Assembly: GCF_002138415.1 (NCBI RefSeq)
Contig: NZ_CP015612.1
Span: 3,078,001 to 3,142,000 of the forward strand
From: Stenotrophomonas maltophilia
GTDB lineage: Bacteria > Pseudomonadota > Gammaproteobacteria > Xanthomonadales > Xanthomonadaceae
DNA length: 64,000 bases
Direction of reading: 5' to 3'
The translations under genes and the position numbers were made by a program. The notes beneath the pieces are model-generated. The model was not told the DNA's origin. It ran no database searches and saw only the letters and a list, made by a program, of their open reading frames with translations. Below, in pieces: positions 1 through 9,041 of the stretch (position 1 is its first letter; each line of letters starts with the position of its first letter).

Positions 1-73
1 GGTCACATCATTCACGTCGTAGACCACCCTTCCCGCCACCTGCAACGGCACTATCCAACGAGGTAGCCAGGCC

Positions 74-1663
74 ATGATTGATCAGACAGTCGTAGAACTG
101 TCGCGGCTGCAATTCGCGCTGACCGCGATGTACCACTTCCTATTCGTACCGCTCACCCTCGGCCTGTCCTTCATGGTAGCCATCATGGAGAGCGTGTACG
201 TGATGACCGGCAAGGAGATCTGGCGCAGGATGACCCTGTTCTGGGGCGTCCTGTTCGGCATCAACTTCGCCATGGGCGTCGCCACCGGCATCGTCATGGA
301 ATTCCAGTTCGGCATGAACTGGTCCTACTACAGCCACTACGTGGGTGACATCTTCGGTGCACCGCTGGCCATCGAAGGCCTGATGGCGTTCTTCCTGGAA
401 GCCACCTTCGTCGGCCTGTTCTTCTTCGGCTGGAACCGCCTGACCAAGGTCAAGCACCTGATGGTGACCTGGCTGATGGCGCTGGGCACCAACCTGTCGG
501 CGATCTGGATCCTGATCGCCAACGGCTGGATGCAGAACCCGACCGGCGCGGTGTTCAACCCGGAAACCATGCGCATGGAAGTCGTCGACTTCATGGCCGT
601 GGTGTTCAACCCGGTGGCGCAGGCCAAGTTCGTGCACACCGTCAGCGCCGGTTACGTGACTGGTGCAGTGTTCGTGATGGCGATCAGCGCCCTGTTCCTG
701 CTGCGCAACAAGCACAAGGACCTGGCCCGTCGTTCGTTCGCCGTGGCCGCAGCCTTCGGCCTGCTGTCGTCGCTGTCGGTGGTGGTGCTGGGTGACGAGA
801 GCGGTTACGCCGCCAGCGAACACCAGAAGATGAAGCTGGCCGCGATCGAAGCGATGTGGGAGACCGAGCGTGCACCGGCCGACTTCACCGCCTTCGGCAT
901 CCCGAACCAGGAAACCCACCAGAACGACTACGCGGTGAAGATCCCGTACCTGATGGGCCTGATCGCCACCCGTTCGTTGAACCAGCCGATTCCGGGCATC
1001 CTGGAACTGGTCGAGCGCGCCGAACACCGCGTGCGCGGCGGCCAGCTGGCCTACGGTGCGCTGGAACGCCTGCGCGCGAACAAGAACGACGTTGAAGCGC
1101 GCGAGATGTTCGACCGCCATTGGCAGGACCTGGGCCATGGCCTGCTGCTCAAGCGCTACCGCGATGACATCCTCAACGCCACCCCGCAGCAAATCTCGCA
1201 GGCGGCGATGGACACCGTGCCGCGCGTGATGCCGCTGTTCTGGACCTTCCGCGTGATGGCCGGACTGGGCTTCTACCTGATCGCCTTCTTCGCGCTGGCC
1301 TTCTACTACTCCTGCCGCAACAACTTCCAGGACAAGCGCTGGTTCCTGCGCCTGGCCCTGTGGACGCTGCCGGCACCGTGGATCGCGATCGAATGTGGCT
1401 GGTTCGTGGCCGAATACGGTCGCCAGCCGTGGGCGGTCGACGGCGTGCTGCCGACCTTCTATGCAGCATCGGGCCTGGCCCTGCATGAAATCGTGCTGAC
1501 CCTGGCCGGCTTCACCGCGATCTACACCGCGCTGATCGTGGTCGAGATCAAGCTGATGCTCAAGGCGATCCGCAAGGGTCCGGACGAGGTGCTGCCGTCG
1601 CTGCAGTCGCCCCAGCCGCATGCTTCCCACAATGCCTCGGCGCCGGCCGCCGGCCAGGCCTGA
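74..1663 (+). CDS. cydA: Cytochrome bd ubiquinol oxidase subunit I (CydA)
   Basis: Haem-bearing subunit of the bd-type terminal oxidase in the inner membrane; it oxidises ubiquinol and reduces oxygen to water, and works at low oxygen. At 529 residues it is close to the 522 of E. coli CydA. The N-terminal helix carries the haem-ligand His (MYHFLFVPL, H21), and the signature GRQPW is at about residues 449-453. The loop between the central helices (about residues 255-395) is long, as in the E. coli-type (long Q-loop) subfamily. Many hydrophobic helices are visible. It lies 15 bp upstream of cydB and is the first gene of cydABX. Its promoter is probably left of the window edge. Confidence 0.97.
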   Translation: MIDQTVVELSRLQFALTAMYHFLFVPLTLGLSFMVAIMESVYVMTGKEIWRRMTLFWGVLFGINFAMGVATGIVMEFQFGMNWSYYSHYVGDIFGAPLAIEGLMAFFLEATFVGLFFFGWNRLTKVKHLMVTWLMALGTNLSAIWILIANGWMQNPTGAVFNPETMRMEVVDFMAVVFNPVAQAKFVHTVSAGYVTGAVFVMAISALFLLRNKHKDLARRSFAVAAAFGLLSSLSVVVLGDESGYAASEHQKMKLAAIEAMWETERAPADFTAFGIPNQETHQNDYAVKIPYLMGLIATRSLNQPIPGILELVERAEHRVRGGQLAYGALERLRANKNDVEAREMFDRHWQDLGHGLLLKRYRDDILNATPQQISQAAMDTVPRVMPLFWTFRVMAGLGFYLIAFFALAFYYSCRNNFQDKRWFLRLALWTLPAPWIAIECGWFVAEYGRQPWAVDGVLPTFYAASGLALHEIVLTLAGFTAIYTALIVVEIKLMLKAIRKGPDEVLPSLQSPQPHASHNASAPAAGQA

Positions 1664-1678
1664 GGCAGGAGAACCAAG

Positions 1679-2830
1679 ATGGATTTCATTCTTCTGGACT
1701 ACACCACGCTGCGCGTGATCTGGTGGTTGCTGCTCGGCATCCTGCTGATCGGTTTCGCCGTGATGGATGGTTTCGACCTGGGCGTGGGCACCCTGCTGCC
1801 CTTCGTCGCCCGCAACGATGCCGAGCGCCGGCTGGTGATCAACACCATCGGCCCGGTCTGGGAAGGCAACCAGGTATGGCTGGTGCTCGGCGGCGGTGCG
1901 ATCTTCGCCGCCTGGCCGCCGCTGTATGCGGTCAGCTTCTCCGGGTTCTACCTGGCGATGTTCGTGATCCTGTTCGCCCTGATCCTGCGTCCGGTAGGCT
2001 TCAAGTTCCGCAGCAAGATGCCCAGCGAGCGCTGGCGCAACACCTGGGACTGGGCGCTGTTCATCGGCGGCTTCATCCCGGCGCTGATCATGGGCGTGGC
2101 AGTGGGCAACGTGGTGTTGGGCGTGCCGTTCCACTTCGATGACAGCATGCGCATCTTCTACACCGGCTCGTTCTTCGGGCTGCTGATGCCCTTCGCGCTT
2201 CTGGCCGGCCTGCTCAGCGTGTCGATGCTGGTCGCCCACGGTGCCGCCATGCTGGTGCTGAAGACCGATGGCCCGGTGGCCGAGCGTGCGGCCCGCTTCG
2301 GCAGCATCGCCGCGATCATCGCCTTCGTGCTGTTCGCCGTCGGTGGCGCCTGGGTGGCCTTCGGCCTGCCGGGTTACCAGATCACCTCGCAGGTGGTCAC
2401 CGATGGCGCCACCAATCCGCTGCTGAAGACCGCCGAACTCGGCGCCGCCGGTGGCTGGATGCGCAACTACAGCACGATGCCGGCCACGATCCTGGCCCCG
2501 CTGCTCGGCCTGGCCGGCCTGCTGGCCAGTGCGGTGCTGCTGCGTGCCCGTCGCGGCGGCCTGGCCTTCATCGCCTCCGGTGCGGCGATCGCCGGCATCA
2601 TCCTGACCGTCGGCTTCGCCATCTTCCCGTTCCTGCTGCCGTCCTCGAGCCAGCCCACCTCCAGCCTGACCGTGTGGGATGCCTCGTCCAGCCACCTGAC
2701 CCTGTGGATCATGCTGCTGGCCACGGCGGTGTTCCTGCCGATCATCATCGGTTACACCACCTGGGTGTACCGCGTGCTGAAGGGCAAGACCACCACCGAA
2801 GAGATGGGCAACAACCCGAACGCGTATTGA
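1679..2830 (+). CDS. cydB: Cytochrome bd ubiquinol oxidase subunit II (CydB)
   Basis: Second large membrane subunit of the bd oxidase, a partner of CydA that carries no quinone-binding loop. 383 residues against 379 in E. coli. The N-terminus has the family pattern [15 protein letters not shown] and then [12 protein letters not shown], both hallmarks of the CydB/AppB family. About eight hydrophobic helices are seen. A good Shine-Dalgarno (AGGAGA) lies 6-7 nt before the ATG. It follows cydA by 15 bp and is separated from cydX by a GTAG palindrome. Confidence 0.97.
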   Translation: MDFILLDYTTLRVIWWLLLGILLIGFAVMDGFDLGVGTLLPFVARNDAERRLVINTIGPVWEGNQVWLVLGGGAIFAAWPPLYAVSFSGFYLAMFVILFALILRPVGFKFRSKMPSERWRNTWDWALFIGGFIPALIMGVAVGNVVLGVPFHFDDSMRIFYTGSFFGLLMPFALLAGLLSVSMLVAHGAAMLVLKTDGPVAERAARFGSIAAIIAFVLFAVGGAWVAFGLPGYQITSQVVTDGATNPLLKTAELGAAGGWMRNYSTMPATILAPLLGLAGLLASAVLLRARRGGLAFIASGAAIAGIILTVGFAIFPFLLPSSSQPTSSLTVWDASSSHLTLWIMLLATAVFLPIIIGYTTWVYRVLKGKTTTEEMGNNPNAY

Positions 2831-2842
2831 TCGCTTGCATGT

Positions 2843-2867
2843 GTGCCGACCAACGGTCGGCACCTAC
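2843..2867 (-). repeat. GTAG-type REP (SMAG) between cydB and cydX
   Basis: A 9-bp perfect stem (GTGCCGACC / GGTCGGCAC) around an AAC loop is followed by CTAC, the complement of the diagnostic GTAG end. It lies 12 nt after the cydB stop and 21 nt before the cydX start, so it is inside the operon transcript. Confidence 0.85.
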
Positions 2868-2888
2868 CCGGAATGAAGGAGACTGATC

Positions 2889-3005
2889 ATGTGGTATTTC
2901 GCCTGGATTCTCGGCGCCGGCCTCGCCTCGACGGTGGCCATCCTCAACGGCATGTGGTTCGAAGCCCGCGAGCAGAACCGCATCGAGAAAGAAAATCGTC
3001 GCTGA
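2889..3005 (+). CDS. cydX: Cytochrome bd oxidase small subunit CydX
   Basis: A 38-residue single-span membrane protein that stabilises the haems of the CydAB complex. The N-terminus MWYFAWILG is identical to that of E. coli CydX. It is followed by a hydrophobic stretch (about residues 2-24) and a charged tail ending KENRR. Start supported by AAGGAG eight nucleotides upstream. It is the last gene of cydABX, 58 bp after cydB with a REP hairpin in the gap. Confidence 0.95.
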   Translation: MWYFAWILGAGLASTVAILNGMWFEAREQNRIEKENRR

Positions 3006-3019
3006 GCTGTAAAAAAACC

Positions 3020-3048
3020 TTGCCGCCTTGGCCTTCACACGGTATCTT
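3020..3048 (+). promoter_or_regulatory. Sigma-70 promoter of first tRNA-Pro
   Basis: TTGCCG (3020-3025) and TATCTT (3043-3048) are spaced by 17 bp, placing the start site about 6 bp before the tRNA. A GC-rich stretch (GCGGCTCC) follows the -10, as is usual for stringently controlled stable-RNA promoters. The second tRNA-Pro has the same arrangement. Confidence 0.7.
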
Positions 3049-3060
3049 AGGCGGCTCCTT

Positions 3061-3137
<77 letters not shown>

Positions 3138-3154
3138 CTCAAGTGGTCGCATTG

Positions 3155-3184
3155 AAGCCTGGTGAAGTCGTCCAGGCTTTTTTG
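3155..3184 (+). terminator. Rho-independent terminator after tRNA-Pro copy 1
   Basis: Stem AAGCCTGG / CCAGGCTT with a 9-nt loop, then a T run. Confidence 0.8.
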
Positions 3185-3235
3185 TTCCCTGAAGTGGCAC
3201 TGCTTCGGCAGTGTGAAGAAAACGGCATTCACCCC

Positions 3236-3264
3236 TTGCCGCCATCGGGGTGAATCGCTAGAAT
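3236..3264 (+). promoter_or_regulatory. Sigma-70 promoter of second tRNA-Pro
   Basis: TTGCCG (3236-3241) and TAGAAT (3259-3264) with 17 bp between them, and a GC-rich discriminator (GGCGGCTCCC) before the tRNA at 3278. The -35 hexamer is identical to that of copy 1. Confidence 0.75.
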
Positions 3265-3277
3265 AGGCGGCTCCCTT

Positions 3278-3354
<77 letters not shown>

Positions 3355-3374
3355 CTTCGGTGGTCACCAAGAAG

Positions 3375-3407
3375 CCTGGAAGACATCACTGTCCTCCGGG
3401 TTTTTTT
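3375..3407 (+). terminator. Rho-independent terminator after tRNA-Pro copy 2
   Basis: An 11-bp stem with one A-C mismatch (CCTGGAAGACA / TGTCCTCCGGG), a TCAC loop, then seven T. Confidence 0.8.
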
Positions 3408-3489
3408 GTACCAAGCGCCAGGCCACCCGCATGACGGGACCTTGCCAGGCAGCGCACGTACAATGGCCGCGCTGCCGGCCCACCTGCAG

Positions 3490-3501
3490 CCCCCCCCCCC
3501 C
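3490..3501 (+). repeat. Homopolymeric C tract (12 C) in a 5' region
   Basis: Twelve consecutive C lie 76 bp upstream of the MFS transporter start at 3578, in the stretch expected to hold its promoter or leader. A TACAAT hexamer at 3459-3464 could be a -10 but lacks a good -35. Tracts of this length are prone to slippage. Confidence 0.9.
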
Positions 3502-3577
3502 ACCTGCCGCTTCGGCGTAGACCGATGCCGGCGCTGCATGCCGTTGCTGCGGCGTGCGACACCTGCAAGGACCACCG

Positions 3578-4783
3578 ATGAGCTCCTCCACCTCCGATTC
3601 GCCGTCGCTGCTGCACGGCCGTGTCCTCGCGTTTGCCGCGATCCTGCTGGCAGCGGTCAACCTGCGCACCGCGGTCACCTCGATCACCCCGCTGCTGGAC
3701 GTGCTCGGCCAGCAGTTCGGCTTCGGCACCACCATGACCGGCGTGCTGGGCATGCTGCCGACCGCCTCGTTCGCCCTGTTCGGCGTGGCCACGCCGGCAC
3801 TGGCGCGGCGCCTGGGCCTGGAACGCACCACGCTGCTGGCAATGGTGATGGCGATGGCCGGCCTGCTGCTGCGCTCCAGCGCCGGCAACGTCGGCACGCT
3901 GCTGCTCGGCTCGGTGGTGGCACTGGCTGGCATGGGCATCGGCAACGTGGTGGTGCCGCCACTGGTGAAGCGCTACTTCGCCAACAAGGTCGGCACCATG
4001 AGCACGCTCTACATCAGCGTGCTGCAGCTGGGCACGATGCTGCCGGCGCTGCTGGCGGTACCGGTGGCCAACGCCGCAGGCTGGCGCGTGTCGCTGGGCA
4101 TGTGGGCGCTGCTGGCGCTGGCTGCCGCACTGCCGTGGCTGGTGCTGGCTACGCGCGCGCCGAAGCCGCAGACCGACGCGTCCGATCCGACCGCGCAGCC
4201 GCACGGCAAGGTCTGGCGCACGTCGCTGGGCTGGAGCATGACGCTGATGTTCGGCATGACCTCGCTGATGACCTATTCGATGTTCACCTGGCTGCCGCGC
4301 ATCGTGGTCGAGGCCGGTGGCACACCCGCGTTCGGTGGTGTGATGGTGGCCGTGTTCTCGGCGCTGGGCCTGCTGCCGTCGCTGGTCATTCCGTCGATGG
4401 CGGTGCGCCTGCAGAACCCGTTCCCGCTGGTGCTGATCGGCTTCTTCTCGTTCGTGATCGCCTTCACCGGCCTGCTGCTGGCACCGATGAAAGCGCCGCT
4501 GCTGTGGGCCTGCCTGCTCGGCGTCGGTCCGTCCACCTTCCCGCTGGCGCTGACCCTGATCAACCTGCGCACCCGCACCCCCACCGGCTCGGCGGCGCTG
4601 TCCGGGTTCATGCAGGGCGTGGGCTACAGCTTCAGCTGCCTGGGCCCGTTCCTGGTCGGCTGGCTGCACACGGTCAGCGACGGCTGGACCCTCCCATTCA
4701 GCTTCCTGTTCGGCTGCGCCACCCTGATGCTGTGCGCCTCGTGGGTGGCCTGCAAGCCACGCAAGCTGGAAGATCTCTGGTGA
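3578..4783 (+). CDS. MFS transporter, CynX/NimT family
   Basis: An inner-membrane major facilitator of 401 residues with about twelve hydrophobic segments. The N-terminus (AVNLRTAVTSITPLL) and the conserved Arg in the first helix are typical of the cyanate/nitroimidazole (CynX/NimT) group; the substrate cannot be read from sequence. The start at 3578 was chosen because AAGGA lies six bases upstream; an in-frame ATG at 3554 lacks this. It stands alone between the tRNA pair and pgaABCD. The 12-C tract lies in its upstream region. A GC-rich hairpin without a T run (4790-4808) follows. Confidence 0.85.
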   Translation: MSSSTSDSPSLLHGRVLAFAAILLAAVNLRTAVTSITPLLDVLGQQFGFGTTMTGVLGMLPTASFALFGVATPALARRLGLERTTLLAMVMAMAGLLLRSSAGNVGTLLLGSVVALAGMGIGNVVVPPLVKRYFANKVGTMSTLYISVLQLGTMLPALLAVPVANAAGWRVSLGMWALLALAAALPWLVLATRAPKPQTDASDPTAQPHGKVWRTSLGWSMTLMFGMTSLMTYSMFTWLPRIVVEAGGTPAFGGVMVAVFSALGLLPSLVIPSMAVRLQNPFPLVLIGFFSFVIAFTGLLLAPMKAPLLWACLLGVGPSTFPLALTLINLRTRTPTGSAALSGFMQGVGYSFSCLGPFLVGWLHTVSDGWTLPFSFLFGCATLMLCASWVACKPRKLEDLW

Positions 4784-5063
4784 ACATCCGGGGCCGCCTG
4801 CCGGCCCCGACCATCGCCCATCAGCCTTCACGCGCATTTTGACGCCGGGCTGACAATTCCGGGCGGATAGTGCCCACGAATGCCCAACTTTGCCGCGTGC
4901 CGGCAACGGGCATGGGGGCGGCATCGCCGCCCGGGCCACCACTCGGTGTGCGGGGGACTCTCGTTTCAGACAAGACATTGCAGGTCGCTGTCCCGGTTCC
5001 GCCCATCCCTGCTGGATGGGAGTTCGCGAGGGGAGTGACGCAGGCCACGGCCATCCCAACATC

Positions 5064-5078
5064 TGGCATGTGATGTGC
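5064..5078 (+). promoter_or_regulatory. Possible sigma-54 -24/-12 element
   Basis: TGGCATGTGATGTGC keeps the invariant GG-N10-GC spacing and most of the consensus TGGCAC-N5-TTGC. If real, transcription starts near 5090. It overlaps the Clp palindrome. This is a pattern match only. Confidence 0.35.
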
Positions 5079-5084
5079 GTCACA
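5069..5084 (+). promoter_or_regulatory. Clp/CRP-family binding palindrome upstream of pgaA
   Basis: TGTGA-TGTGCG-TCACA is a perfect match to the CRP/Clp consensus TGTGA-N6-TCACA. It ends 40 bp before the pgaA start. In Xanthomonas, Clp binds this sequence only when free of c-di-GMP, so the site would link the operon to c-di-GMP. That it is used here is inferred. Confidence 0.75.
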
Positions 5085-5124
5085 TTTTTCAGGTTGTCTG
5101 GTTCGGAAGCCAAGGGGGTCCCCA

Positions 5125-7152
5125 ATGGTTGTCCACCGCCGGCTGGCGCTCTGCGTCGGCCTTGCCTGCACCGCCCTGGCCTGGGCCGCCAGCGCTGCCC
5201 CGCCCGACCGCGAGGCGGCCCTGACCGAGATCGGCCGCTACCGCGACCAGGCCCGCTGGCTGGATGCCCTGGGTGCAATCGAACGCGCGAGCCAGCAGCA
5301 ACCCAACGACGACCTGCTGTTCAAGCTGCGCGTATTGACGCTGGGCGACATCGGCAACGCCTGGCGCGCCTGGGAGCTGTACCAGCAGCGCCCTCAGCTG
5401 TTCGATGCTGCACAGAAGCAGCGCCTGGAAGGCGACTACCTGGCCAAGCTGGTGGTCTGGAGCCTGGCCTACAGCAGCAGCGAGGACAGCCGACTGAAAG
5501 AGGCCGAATCGACGCTGGCGCGCATGCAGCGCTACCTTGGCGGTGAAGGTACGCCATCCGCACAGGCTCCCCTGCGGGTCCGCATGGACCGCCTGATCCT
5601 GCTCAACCGGCTGGGCCGCCATGCACAGGTCCGCGAGGAAGCGCGGGCACTGCAGGCCGAAGGCCACACGCTGCCCGACTATGTGCTGCCCGCAGTGGGC
5701 GATTCGTTGATGGGCACCCTGCACCCGGAGGAAGCCATTCCGGTGCTGCAGGCCGCGGTGGCCGGTGACCCGACACGCGATGCCTCGCATTCGGAACTGG
5801 CCTACGCCTACCTGGAAAGCGAACAGCAGGAAAAGGCCATCGACCTGCTGCAGGCATGGCGTGACAAGGAGCCGGCCTGGCGCTGGAGCAACGGCAAGTC
5901 GCCCTACGCGAACTGGTCGCGCTACGAGGCCGACCTCAACCTGGCGATGGTGCGCGCCTACAGCGGTGACCTGCACACCGCGCAGCACGACCTGGAGTCG
6001 ATGGTGGACATCGCACCCGGCAACGGGGGACTGCAGAGTGCACTGGGCAGCGTCTACATGATGCGCGGCTGGCCACGCAGGGCGCTGCAGCGCCAGCAGA
6101 TGGCGCACGCGCTGGACCCGCGTGACATCGAACCGCGGCTGGGCATGGAAGAAGCCTACGTCGCCCTGCAGCGCGACGACCTGGCGCGACCGCTGCACGA
6201 CGACCTGGTCGCGCGCTATCCCACCCAGCCGGCGGTCGAACGCATGGACCAGGCCTGGCGTGCGCATCGCGGCTGGCAGCTGCAGGCGTGGACCGACATC
6301 GGCCACAGCTCCGGGGGCGGTGGCACCTCGCCACTGGGCAACAACGATCGCCACTACGGCGTGGAAGTGGAGACGCCGATCCTTGATGACCGCTGGCGCT
6401 TGTTCGCCCTCGCCGACCGGCGTTCGACCGACTTCCAGGACCAGCGCATCGATCCGCTGTGGCTGGGCGCGGGCGTGCGTTACCGCTTCGGGCGGCTGGA
6501 TGCAGAAGCAGCCGTACTGCGCGCCAACGACCACATCGGCGATACCGGCCTGCGCGCCGGTGTCGGCTGGCAGTTCAACGATTACTGGCATGCCGGCGTG
6601 GTGGCCGCGCGCAATGATCCGGACGCCTCGATGCAGGCGCGCGCGGCCGGCATCACCGCCGACAGCGTGAGCGCGCAGGTGGACTACCGGCGCAGCGAGC
6701 TCACCCACTGGATGTTCGGCGCCAGCCGCTTCCGCTACGACGATGGCAACCATCGCGAGCTGTTCAGCACCCGCCTGGAACAGCGCCTGCTGACCCGCCC
6801 CCGCTGGCTGATCGATGGCTTGGCTAGCGCCTACACCAGTCGCGGCAGCCGCGACGATGCGCCCTACTTCAATCCGAAACGCGACCGCATGGTCGAGATC
6901 GGCCTGCGCATCGACCAGCAGCTGTGGCGGCATTACGAGCGCCACTTCCGGCACCGGCTGACCGTCTCGCTGGGCGACTACTGGCAGGACGGCTTCGGCA
7001 GTGCGTTGGTGCCGTCGGTGTCCTACATGCATGAGTGGCAGCTGGGTCCCGGCCGCGTGTTCGAGTACGGCGTGCGCTGGTCACGGCCGGTCTACGACGG
7101 CCATCGCGAACGCCATATCGGCTTCGAAGCCGCACTGCGCTGGGGAGACTGA
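5125..7152 (+). CDS. pgaA: Poly-N-acetylglucosamine export porin PgaA (HmsH/XagA-like)
   Basis: Outer-membrane export channel for the biofilm polymer poly-beta-1,6-N-acetylglucosamine. 675 residues, shorter than the 807 of E. coli PgaA. Signal peptide about 1-25 (ending AASAA). TPR-like helical repeats fill about residues 28-380. The C-terminal part has the alternating pattern of a beta-barrel, with the PgaA-typical YFNPKRD (about 577-583) and a final strand ending ALRWGD. Start supported by AAGGGGG seven bases upstream. First gene of pgaABCD, with pgaB one base after its stop; a Clp-type palindrome lies 40 bp upstream. Confidence 0.93.
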   Translation: MVVHRRLALCVGLACTALAWAASAAPPDREAALTEIGRYRDQARWLDALGAIERASQQQPNDDLLFKLRVLTLGDIGNAWRAWELYQQRPQLFDAAQKQRLEGDYLAKLVVWSLAYSSSEDSRLKEAESTLARMQRYLGGEGTPSAQAPLRVRMDRLILLNRLGRHAQVREEARALQAEGHTLPDYVLPAVGDSLMGTLHPEEAIPVLQAAVAGDPTRDASHSELAYAYLESEQQEKAIDLLQAWRDKEPAWRWSNGKSPYANWSRYEADLNLAMVRAYSGDLHTAQHDLESMVDIAPGNGGLQSALGSVYMMRGWPRRALQRQQMAHALDPRDIEPRLGMEEAYVALQRDDLARPLHDDLVARYPTQPAVERMDQAWRAHRGWQLQAWTDIGHSSGGGGTSPLGNNDRHYGVEVETPILDDRWRLFALADRRSTDFQDQRIDPLWLGAGVRYRFGRLDAEAAVLRANDHIGDTGLRAGVGWQFNDYWHAGVVAARNDPDASMQARAAGITADSVSAQVDYRRSELTHWMFGASRFRYDDGNHRELFSTRLEQRLLTRPRWLIDGLASAYTSRGSRDDAPYFNPKRDRMVEIGLRIDQQLWRHYERHFRHRLTVSLGDYWQDGFGSALVPSVSYMHEWQLGPGRVFEYGVRWSRPVYDGHRERHIGFEAALRWGD

Positions 7153-7153
7153 C

Positions 7154-9040
7154 ATGGCCCGCATCCTGCGACTGATCGTGCTCCTGCTGCTGGCCTGCGT
7201 GCCACCGGCGTTCGCGCAGCAGCCCCTGCATCTTGATGCGATCGACAACGGCCTGCTGATCCTCAGCTACCACGACATCCGCGATCAGGTGGCTGCCAAG
7301 GGTGATGCCGATACCTATGCGGTGAGCACGCAGAACTTCGCCGCGCACCTGGACTGGCTGGGCGCGCATGGCTACCACCCGGTCTCGCTGTCGCAGGTGA
7401 TCGAAGCCTCGCAGGGCCGTGCCACGCTGCCGCCGAAACCGGTGCTGCTGACCTTCGACGATGGCCTGCGCAGCGTCTACGACAAGGCCTTCCCGCTGCT
7501 GCAGGCCTACCACTACCCGGCCCTGGTGGCGGTGATCACCGACTACGTGGACATGGCGCCGGGCCGCACCATCGACTACGGCTACCGCCCGTTCGGCCAC
7601 GATGATTTCGTCACCTGGGCGCAGCTGAGGCAGATGCACGACAGCGGCCTGATCGAAGTGGCCAGCCATACCGACGACCTGCACCACGGCGTGCTCGCCA
7701 ATCCACAGGGCAATTCCACGCCCGCCGTGGTCACCCGCATCTACACCCCCGCCACGCACAGCTACGAAAGCGAGGCACAGTATGAGCAGCGCCTGCGCAC
7801 CGACCTCGCACGCAGCGTGCAGCGCATCGAACAGCATCTCGGAGTACGTCCGCGCGCCATCGTCTGGCCGTACGCCGCCTACAACCAGTTGAGCAACGAC
7901 ATCGCCGAGCAGCTGGGCATGCCGGTCTCGTTCGACCTGGAGGGCCGCAGCACCCCGGTGGCCAGCGACCTGCATGGCCTGGCGCGCTTCCTGGTCAGCG
8001 ACAACCCGACCGTGGAAGGCCTGGCCTATGAACTGCGCCGTGACGTGGCGCTCGACGGCATCCGCGCCCTGCAGATCGACCTGGATGATGTGTACGACCC
8101 CGACCCCGCACAGCAGGCGCGCAATCTCGATGCACTGATCGAGCGGGTCAAGCGCATCGCACCGACCCATGTCTACCTGCAGGCCTTCGCCGACCCGGAC
8201 GGCAACAACACCGCCGATGCGCTGTATTTCCCGAACCGGCACATGCCGATGCGGGCGGACCTGTTCAGCCGCGTCGCCTGGCAGCTGAAATCCCGCGCTG
8301 GGGTGAAGGTCTACGCGTGGCTGCCGGTGCTCGGCTTCGAGCTGCCCGACCCCGTGCAGCGCAAGGCGCTGGCGATCCGCAATGGTGATGCCGACGGCAT
8401 GTACCGGTTGGATTTCACCAACCCGAAAGCCCGGCAGATCATGCTCGACATCTACGAGGACCTGGCGGTCAATTCCTACTTCGAAGGCCTGCTGTTCCAT
8501 GACGACGGCTACCTGCGCGACACCGAGCTGCCCGCTCTGGCGACCGGCGACGATGGCAGTGCACGTACCCAGGCACTGATCGACTTCACCCTGGCCCTGC
8601 GCGACAGTGCGCAGCGCTGGCGGCCGAAACTGGCAACGGTGCGCAACCTGTACGCGGAGCCGGTGCTGCGCCCGCAGAGCGAAGCCTGGTTCGCGCAACG
8701 CCTGGACCTGTTCAACAACGCCTACGACCAGACGGCGCTGATGGCGATGCCCTGGATGGAAGGCAGCAGGCACCCCGAGCGCTGGCTCGATCAGTTGCTG
8801 GTCGCGGTACGCGCACACGACCCGCAGCTTCAGCACACGCTGTTCGAGCTGCAGACCGTCGATTGGCGCAGCGGGCGACCGATTCCCGCCGAGCGCCTGC
8901 GCGCGCAGATCCGCCAGCTGCAGGCGCAGGGCGTGCACCACTTCGCCTGGTACCCGGACGACTTCATCGCCGACCACCCCTCCACCCGCGATGCCCGCGC
9001 GGCGATGTCCGCCGGCACCTTCCCGTACCCGGAGAAGTGA
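7154..9040 (+). CDS. pgaB: Poly-N-acetylglucosamine N-deacetylase PgaB (HmsF)
   Basis: Periplasmic two-domain protein that partly deacetylates the polymer so that it can be exported by PgaA. 628 residues (E. coli 672). N-terminal carbohydrate-esterase-4 domain with TFDDG (residues 100-104) and the metal-ligand motif H172-x4-H177 (SHTDDLHH), matching the spacing of E. coli H184/H189. The C-terminal half (from about 320) is the glycoside-hydrolase-like domain (IRALQIDLDDVYDPDP). The leader contains LLAC near residue 15, so it may be a lipoprotein as in E. coli, though cleavage after AFA is also possible. The start at 7154 has GGGGAG upstream and sits one base after pgaA. Confidence 0.93.
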   Translation: MARILRLIVLLLLACVPPAFAQQPLHLDAIDNGLLILSYHDIRDQVAAKGDADTYAVSTQNFAAHLDWLGAHGYHPVSLSQVIEASQGRATLPPKPVLLTFDDGLRSVYDKAFPLLQAYHYPALVAVITDYVDMAPGRTIDYGYRPFGHDDFVTWAQLRQMHDSGLIEVASHTDDLHHGVLANPQGNSTPAVVTRIYTPATHSYESEAQYEQRLRTDLARSVQRIEQHLGVRPRAIVWPYAAYNQLSNDIAEQLGMPVSFDLEGRSTPVASDLHGLARFLVSDNPTVEGLAYELRRDVALDGIRALQIDLDDVYDPDPAQQARNLDALIERVKRIAPTHVYLQAFADPDGNNTADALYFPNRHMPMRADLFSRVAWQLKSRAGVKVYAWLPVLGFELPDPVQRKALAIRNGDADGMYRLDFTNPKARQIMLDIYEDLAVNSYFEGLLFHDDGYLRDTELPALATGDDGSARTQALIDFTLALRDSAQRWRPKLATVRNLYAEPVLRPQSEAWFAQRLDLFNNAYDQTALMAMPWMEGSRHPERWLDQLLVAVRAHDPQLQHTLFELQTVDWRSGRPIPAERLRAQIRQLQAQGVHHFAWYPDDFIADHPSTRDARAAMSAGTFPYPEK

Positions 9041-9041
9041 C

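Larger units (their letters stand above)
4784..5124. other. Intergenic region upstream of pgaA
   Basis: No gene is seen. It holds a 7-bp GC hairpin just after the MFS gene (4790-4808) and, at the right end, the Clp-type palindrome and a sigma-54-like element upstream of pgaA. I looked for a c-di-GMP (GEMM) riboswitch and saw none. A weak TTGACG lies at 4839-4844 without a clear -10. Confidence 0.6.

Noticed and set aside
140..2863. A 907-codon open frame antisense to cydAB, and many similar very long antisense frames across the window
   Set aside because: GC-rich DNA leaves few stops in the frame opposite good codons. The products are low-complexity (His/Gln/Arg/Gly-rich), have no family motifs and lie opposite clearly real genes.
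4784..5124. c-di-GMP riboswitch before pgaA
   Set aside because: I looked for the GEMM core and tetraloop-receptor pattern and saw none; only the Clp palindrome and a sigma-54-like element are supportable.
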